This document shows positions 16,502 through 19,576 of a stretch of 19,576 nt of DNA, in pieces. A program made the position numbers and the translations under genes. The stretch spans positions 1 through 19,576 of the forward strand of contig CAYLOC010000043.1 in the NCBI GenBank assembly GCA_964385195.1, read 5' to 3'. The DNA is from CAYLOC01 sp964385195. GTDB taxonomy: Bacteria > Actinomycetota > Actinomycetes > Propionibacteriales > Nocardioidaceae. Position 1 is the first letter of the stretch. Each line of letters starts with the position of its first letter. The notes below the pieces were generated by a model. The model was given only the letters and a program-made list of their open reading frames with translations, searched no databases and had not been told where the DNA came from.

Positions 16502-16514
16502 CGATGGTCGCTAC
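16498..16514. terminator. Hairpin spanning both stop codons of convergent genes
   Basis: GTAGCGA-TGG-TCGCTAC is a perfect 7-bp stem with a 3-nt loop. It contains the TAG stop of the BldC-like gene (16499-16501) and the TAG stop of the minus-strand gene (16511-16513). It could end transcription in both directions, but neither side has a T-tract. Confidence 0.5.
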
Positions 16515-17059
16515 CAGCCCGTTTCGACCCGGCTGAGGGAGCCGACGCTGCCGTAGGTCAGCGTGACCCGCGCACGCCCGGGCCGTTCGCCGGGCTCATG
16601 GCAGGCGAGGTCCACCGCATCCGCACCGACCCGGTCCGGCGTACCCGTGGTCGTCGTACCGTCGGTCAACCCCACACGCACCGCGCAGCGGTCGCGGGCA
16701 AGACCGCGCAGCACCGAGGTCAGCCGCAGACGTCCGGCGACGACCCCGACCGCGTCCGGGTGGACGGAGGTGGAGGGCAGGTCGTACACGGCGGCGACGG
16801 CATCCAGCCGGACGACGCTTTCGGTCGCGGCGTCCACGAGCAGCCAGTCGGCTCCGACCTGCAGCAGCTCGCCCCGCAGGATCCCACCCCCGACGACGCG
16901 CAGGTGCACTCCCGTGCCCACCTGGGCACGGAGGCGGTCGACGAGGTGGATCCGGGCGAACTCGTGCCGGGTGCGGTCGGCCACCTCGGCCTCGACCTCG
17001 GCCCGTTGCAGCGCTTCGGCCTGCGCTTCTAAGTCGCTGAACAGCCGCTCCCATCGCAT
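16511..17059 (-). CDS. Conserved actinobacterial protein of unknown function (182 aa)
   Basis: I do not recognise a named family. The protein starts MRWERLFSDLEAQ and has a long N-terminal amphipathic, glutamate-rich helix (about 4-45). This is followed by a beta-rich domain (VHLRVVGGGILRGELLQVGADWLLVDAATESVVRLDAVAAVYDL) whose pattern resembles an Sm-like small barrel. A second beta-rich part (150-182) ends RVETGW. There is no signal peptide or TM segment, so it is probably cytoplasmic. The start is supported by an AGGTGAG 13 nt upstream and by GATAAC near the ATG as a possible -10. It is convergent with the BldC-like gene and divergent from the LysM gene. Homologues near secA in other actinobacteria are my recollection, not checked. 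Confidence 0.8.
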   Translation of the reverse strand: MRWERLFSDLEAQAEALQRAEVEAEVADRTRHEFARIHLVDRLRAQVGTGVHLRVVGGGILRGELLQVGADWLLVDAATESVVRLDAVAAVYDLPSTSVHPDAVGVVAGRLRLTSVLRGLARDRCAVRVGLTDGTTTTGTPDRVGADAVDLACHEPGERPGRARVTLTYGSVGSLSRVETGW

Positions 17060-17084
17060 GCGGTGACGTTATCTCACCTGCGGC

Positions 17085-17093
17085 TGTGGAGAA
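17085..17093 (-). promoter_or_regulatory. Second DnaA-box-like site (8 of 9)
   Basis: The minus strand reads TTCTCCACA, one mismatch from TTATCCACA. It lies 5 nt upstream of the -35 element of the LysM promoter and within the promoter region of the divergent gene. The evidence is weak on its own. Confidence 0.15.
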
Positions 17094-17097
17094 CGAG

Positions 17098-17126
17098 TTG
17101 ACAGGCAAGCATCGCGAATCTATAAC
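17098..17126 (+). promoter_or_regulatory. Housekeeping-sigma promoter for the LysM/Rv3235 operon
   Basis: TTGACA (17098-17103), a 17-nt spacer and TATAAC (17121-17126) give an exact -35 consensus, ideal spacing and a 5-of-6 match at -10. The predicted start is near 17133, leaving a leader of about 50 nt that is unusually A-rich for this genome. The leader region contains a small hairpin (GGAGA at 17128-17132 with TCTCC at 17140-17144) and a four-codon ORF at 17153-17167. Confidence 0.85.
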
Positions 17127-17152
17127 AGGAGAAACGAAGTCTCCATAAGCAA

Positions 17153-17167
17153 ATGAGCACAAACTGA
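17153..17167 (+). other. Four-codon upstream ORF in the LysM leader
   Basis: ATG AGC ACA AAC TGA encodes MSTN then stop. It lies within the predicted leader, in the same frame as the main start codon 30 nt further on. It has no clear ribosome site, so it may be incidental. Confidence 0.25.
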
Positions 17168-17182
17168 AGCAAACGAGGGAAG

Positions 17183-17887
17183 ATGAATGGTCCGACACTC
17201 CTGCGCGTGACGCGGTGCGTGTGCGTCGGCGCGGCGCTTTACGGTGTTGACCGGCTGGCGTGGGAGCTGCTGGCCCAGCCGGCCCGCAGTGCCGTTGCGT
17301 CTCTGCAAGGGTGGCAGGAGCAGAATGCGCTCTCTCTGGTGGCCGATGGCGCCGTCCTGGCGCTGGCCGCCGCGTTGGTAGCGCTCAGCGCCGCCACCGC
17401 ACTCACGGCCGCCGACGCGCTGGCCGACTCCCGGCTCCGCCTGTTGGCCGCGCTGGCCCGCGGTAGCACCCCGGCTGCCTGGCGCAGGATCGTCCTTGCC
17501 GTGTGTGCGGTCGGGCTGGTGGCGCCTGCCCCGGCGATGGCCGCGGACGGGGAGCATCCGCACGGGACCGGGTGTTCCGGATGCGGCTCCGCGATCGCCC
17601 GCACCCTGGACGGGCTGCCGCTTCCGCAACTCCCCGCTCCCGCATCCTCGACCGCTCCGGACCGGCCGTCCGCTGACGCGGCTGGCACCCGACCTCGCCG
17701 TACCACGGTGCGGCCCGGAGAGTGTCTGTGGACCATTGCGGAGCGACTGCTGCCCTCCCGCGCCGACACCACTGATGTCGCAGCGTTGACCGCTGCGCTG
17801 TACGCCGAGAACCGCGCTGTCATCGGCCCGGACCCGGGCCTGGTCTTCCCCGGCACGCGCCTGACCGTCCCGGAAGGAAGACCATGA
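17183..17887 (+). CDS. Membrane-anchored LysM-domain protein
   Basis: The 234-residue protein has two membrane segments, at about 54-76 and 101-120, a Pro/Ala-rich linker, and a C-terminal LysM domain at about 174-229 (TTVRPGECLWTIAERLLP to FPGTRLTVP). LysM modules bind peptidoglycan, so the domain is probably outside the membrane. The end of the second segment (VAPAPAMAADG) resembles a signal-peptidase site, so cleavage there is possible. A CSGC motif (131-134) follows directly; its role is unknown. The ATG is preceded by GAGGGAAG. The stop overlaps the next gene's start (ATGA at 17884-17887), so the two are translationally coupled. It is driven by the strong promoter at 17098. A cell-wall role beside the Rv3235-family gene is inferred. 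Confidence 0.87.
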   Translation: MNGPTLLRVTRCVCVGAALYGVDRLAWELLAQPARSAVASLQGWQEQNALSLVADGAVLALAAALVALSAATALTAADALADSRLRLLAALARGSTPAAWRRIVLAVCAVGLVAPAPAMAADGEHPHGTGCSGCGSAIARTLDGLPLPQLPAPASSTAPDRPSADAAGTRPRRTTVRPGECLWTIAERLLPSRADTTDVAALTAALYAENRAVIGPDPGLVFPGTRLTVPEGRP

Positions 17888-18417
17888 CTGTCCAGACGCT
17901 CCACCGCCCCACACCCGCTCCTGCACGGCCGCCCCGTCAACGGCAGCGCCCCGGCTCTGGGGGGACTCCTGCGTACGTCCAAGGCACGCTGGCGCTGCGG
18001 TTCGAGCTTCCCGGTGGACTCAGCGCCGTCCCCGAGGCACCGGCGCTGCGGGTGGTCCACGAGGAGGACTGCCCGCAGGCGCCGCCGGCGCAGGAGTGGG
18101 CCGGCCGGTTCGTGCAGGCGGTCATCGAGGTGATCAGTTGCCAGCGTCCGTTGACCCAGCTGGTCCGATGGACCAGCGAGTCGGTCTATGACGAGATCGC
18201 GACGCGGAAGGAGACCGTCGCTGCCCACCTGCGCGACCGGCAGGAGCCGCGGCGGTCCTCCCGGCACCAGGTGGCGAGCGTCCACGTCGCACATCCCGGG
18301 GGCGACGTGGCGGAGGTCTCGGCCCGCGTTCGACTCGGGCGCCGGTCCCGCGCGATCGCGGCACGTCTGGACCTGCACCGGGGCCGGTGGATGTGCACCG
18401 CCATCAGCTTCGGCTGA
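17884..18417 (+). CDS. Rv3235 family protein
   Basis: The 177-residue protein resembles the actinobacterial Rv3235 family, whose function is unknown and which in mycobacteria also lies near secA. The first 60 residues are Pro/Arg/Gln-rich and probably disordered. The conserved part runs from about 70 (EWAGRFVQAVIEVISCQRPLTQLVRWTSESVYDEI), with a helix followed by beta strands (ASVHVAHPGGDVAEVSARVRLGRRSRAIAARLDLHRGRWMCTAISFG). There is no signal peptide or TM segment. It starts inside the stop of the LysM gene (ATGA), so the two products are probably made together. Its stop is 1 nt from the left arm of the 25-bp inverted repeat that separates it from secA. Confidence 0.88.
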   Translation: MTVQTLHRPTPAPARPPRQRQRPGSGGTPAYVQGTLALRFELPGGLSAVPEAPALRVVHEEDCPQAPPAQEWAGRFVQAVIEVISCQRPLTQLVRWTSESVYDEIATRKETVAAHLRDRQEPRRSSRHQVASVHVAHPGGDVAEVSARVRLGRRSRAIAARLDLHRGRWMCTAISFG

Positions 18418-18418
18418 G

Positions 18419-18502
18419 GCCGAGCCGTCAAACTTGCACCGCCTACCCCGCCGATCAGCGTGCACACTTGACGGCTCGGCGGTGCAAGTTTGACGGCTCG
18501 GC
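18419..18502. terminator. Perfect 25-bp inverted repeat, probable bidirectional terminator
   Basis: The arms 18419-18443 and 18478-18502 are exact reverse complements over 25 bp, with a 34-nt loop. The left arm begins 1 nt after the Rv3235-family stop codon and the right arm ends 4 nt before the secA stop codon, so the structure fills the convergent junction. There is no T-tract on either side. Stem length and perfection far exceed a typical terminator, and the element overlaps a tandem repeat. Confidence 0.75.
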
Positions 18503-18504
18503 GG
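18461..18504. repeat. Two tandem 22-nt repeats
   Basis: The units 18461-18482 and 18483-18504 are identical at 19 of 22 positions; the three differences are adjacent (CAC versus AGT). Each ends TTGACGGCTCGGCGG. A further inverted copy forms the left arm at 18419-18443. GATCAGC occurs on both sides of the pair (18453-18459 and 18505-18511). Confidence 0.85.
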
Positions 18505-18506
18505 GA

Positions 18507-19576
18507 TCAGCTGTTGCGGCGGGCCGGGTCTCCGTGGCAGCGCTTGAACTTCCGGCCGGAGCCGCAGGGACACGGCGCGTTCCGGGCAACCCCGGCGTAC
18601 TCGTCCTCCACCGTCTGGGTCTGCACCTGGGCATCACCGCCGCCGTCGCTGCTCGGTGCGGAGTACGTCAGGCCGGTGGGCTCACTGGGCTCAGCGAGTC
18701 CTCGGGCACGGATCTGCGGCCGGTCCGGCTCGTGCCCGTCCGCGGCCGGGCGCTCGGTCTCGTCGGCCGGCCCGGAGACCATCGCGGCAGCATCGGCCTG
18801 CACCTGTGCCGCCTGGGCCTCGGACTCGGCCGGAGCGGTCTCCACTTCGAGGTGGAACAGGTAGCCGACCGACTCTTCCTTGATCGAGTCCATCATGGCC
18901 GAGAACAGCTCATACCCCTCATTCTGGTACTCGACCAGGGGATCACGCTGGGAGTACGCCCGCAGCCCGATGCCCTCCCGCAGATAGTCCATCTCGTAGA
19001 GGTGCTCCCGCCACTTGCGGTCCAGCACCGACAGCATGACCCGACGCTCCAGCTCGCGCATGACCTCCGCGCCCAGCTCTTCCTCGCGCTGGTCGTAGGC
19101 GCGCTGCGCGTCGGCCTGGAGCTCCGTGGTCAGGAACTCCCGGTCCAGCGACCCGACGTCGTCCTCGTCCTCCAGCAGGTCCCGCAGCGTGATCTTCACC
19201 GGGTACAGCAGTTTCAGCGCCGACCAGAGCTTGTCCAGGTCCCAGTCCTCCGGGAAGCCTTCGGTCGCGCCGGTGACGTAGCCCTCGATGGTGTCGTCGA
19301 TCATGCCGCGTACCTGGGACTCGAGGTCGGCCCCCTCCAGGACCCGGCGACGCTCGCCGTAGACGACGTCGCGTTGCCGGTTCATCACGTCGTCGTACTT
19401 CAAGATGTTCTTGCGGGTCTCGAAGTTCTGGCTCTCCACCTGGGCCTGGGCCGAGGCGATGGCGCCGGTCACGCGCTTGTTCTCGATCGGTACGTCGTCG
19501 GGGATCTTCATCGTGGTCAGTACCCAGTCGACCCAGTCGGACTTGAACATCCGCATCAGGTCGTCCTCCAGGGACA
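18507..19576 (-). CDS. secA: Preprotein translocase ATPase SecA, C-terminal part (partial)
   Basis: SecA drives secreted preproteins through the SecYEG channel using ATP. The gene runs off the right edge; about 356 C-terminal residues are present. It begins inside the helical-scaffold region with LEDDLMRMFKSDWVDWVL, continues through QNFETRKNILKYDDVMNRQRDVVYGERR (the helical scaffold/wing area) and WREHLYEMDYLREGIGLRAYSQRDPLVEYQNEGYELF, and ends in an acidic linker and the zinc-binding SEC-C tail CPCGSGRKFKRCHG near the C-terminus. The ligand residues C, C, C and H are all present, so the SecB/ribosome-type zinc finger is intact. The presence of the SEC-C tail fits SecA1, the housekeeping form, rather than the accessory SecA2. 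It is convergent with the Rv3235-family gene. Confidence 0.97.
   Translation of the reverse strand, partial: SLEDDLMRMFKSDWVDWVLTTMKIPDDVPIENKRVTGAIASAQAQVESQNFETRKNILKYDDVMNRQRDVVYGERRRVLEGADLESQVRGMIDDTIEGYVTGATEGFPEDWDLDKLWSALKLLYPVKITLRDLLEDEDDVGSLDREFLTTELQADAQRAYDQREEELGAEVMRELERRVMLSVLDRKWREHLYEMDYLREGIGLRAYSQRDPLVEYQNEGYELFSAMMDSIKEESVGYLFHLEVETAPAESEAQAAQVQADAAAMVSGPADETERPAADGHEPDRPQIRARGLAEPSEPTGLTYSAPSSDGGGDAQVQTQTVEDEYAGVARNAPCPCGSGRKFKRCHGDPARRNS

Noticed and set aside
1..19576. CRISPR arrays, tRNA or rRNA genes, insertion sequences
   Set aside because: I saw no regularly spaced repeats, no tRNA-like cloverleaf between genes and no transposase. The only tandem repeat is the two-unit element at 18461-18504.

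Overview
The window is high-GC DNA from an actinobacterium (class Actinomycetes). Supporting signs are the prfB-ftsE-ftsX order, a giant 180-kDa-class NAD-glutamate dehydrogenase, a WS/DGAT acyltransferase, a Ku protein with a lysine-rich tail, a BldC-like helix-turn-helix protein, and an Rv3235-family gene convergent with secA. The genus cannot be fixed from the sequence alone. A run of exactly 100 N at 9854-9953 marks a scaffold gap of unknown true length.

Layout. (1) 33-8783, all minus strand, transcribed right to left: tryptophan 2,3-dioxygenase, NAD-glutamate dehydrogenase, release factor RF2, then the divisome pair FtsE/FtsX. (2) 8903-9693, plus strand: a DUF2505 protein and a small zinc-ribbon protein. 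(3) 9694-9960: a gene-poor stretch with a strong hairpin and the gap. (4) 9961-16157, minus strand: a CpaB-like SAF protein, a CpaE/MinD-like protein (start/stop overlap), a WS/DGAT acyltransferase, Ku, and pruA. (5) 16250-16501, plus strand: a BldC-like HTH protein. (6) 16511-17059, minus strand: an unrecognised 182-residue protein. (7) 17183-18417, plus strand: a LysM membrane protein overlapping an Rv3235-family gene, driven by a near-perfect housekeeping promoter. (8) 18507 to the right edge, minus strand: the C-terminal part of secA.

How it fits together. The left block joins amino-acid catabolism (tryptophan, glutamate) to translation termination and cell division. The middle block holds proline/glutamate catabolism (pruA), non-homologous end joining (Ku) and neutral-lipid synthesis (WS/DGAT), downstream of an orphan pair resembling Tad-pilus CpaB/CpaE. 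No other pilus genes are visible. The right part is an actinobacterial cell-envelope/secretion neighbourhood around secA.

Most of the window is housekeeping and I see no clear new multi-gene system. The strongest unexplained signals are non-coding: a perfect 25-bp inverted repeat overlapping a 22-nt tandem repeat between the Rv3235-family gene and secA, and compact palindromes at the other convergent junctions. Others are a DnaA-box-like site in a divergent promoter region, and two enzymes with altered hallmark motifs (HLALVDG in the acyltransferase, GPRGAPGRS in the CpaE-like protein).
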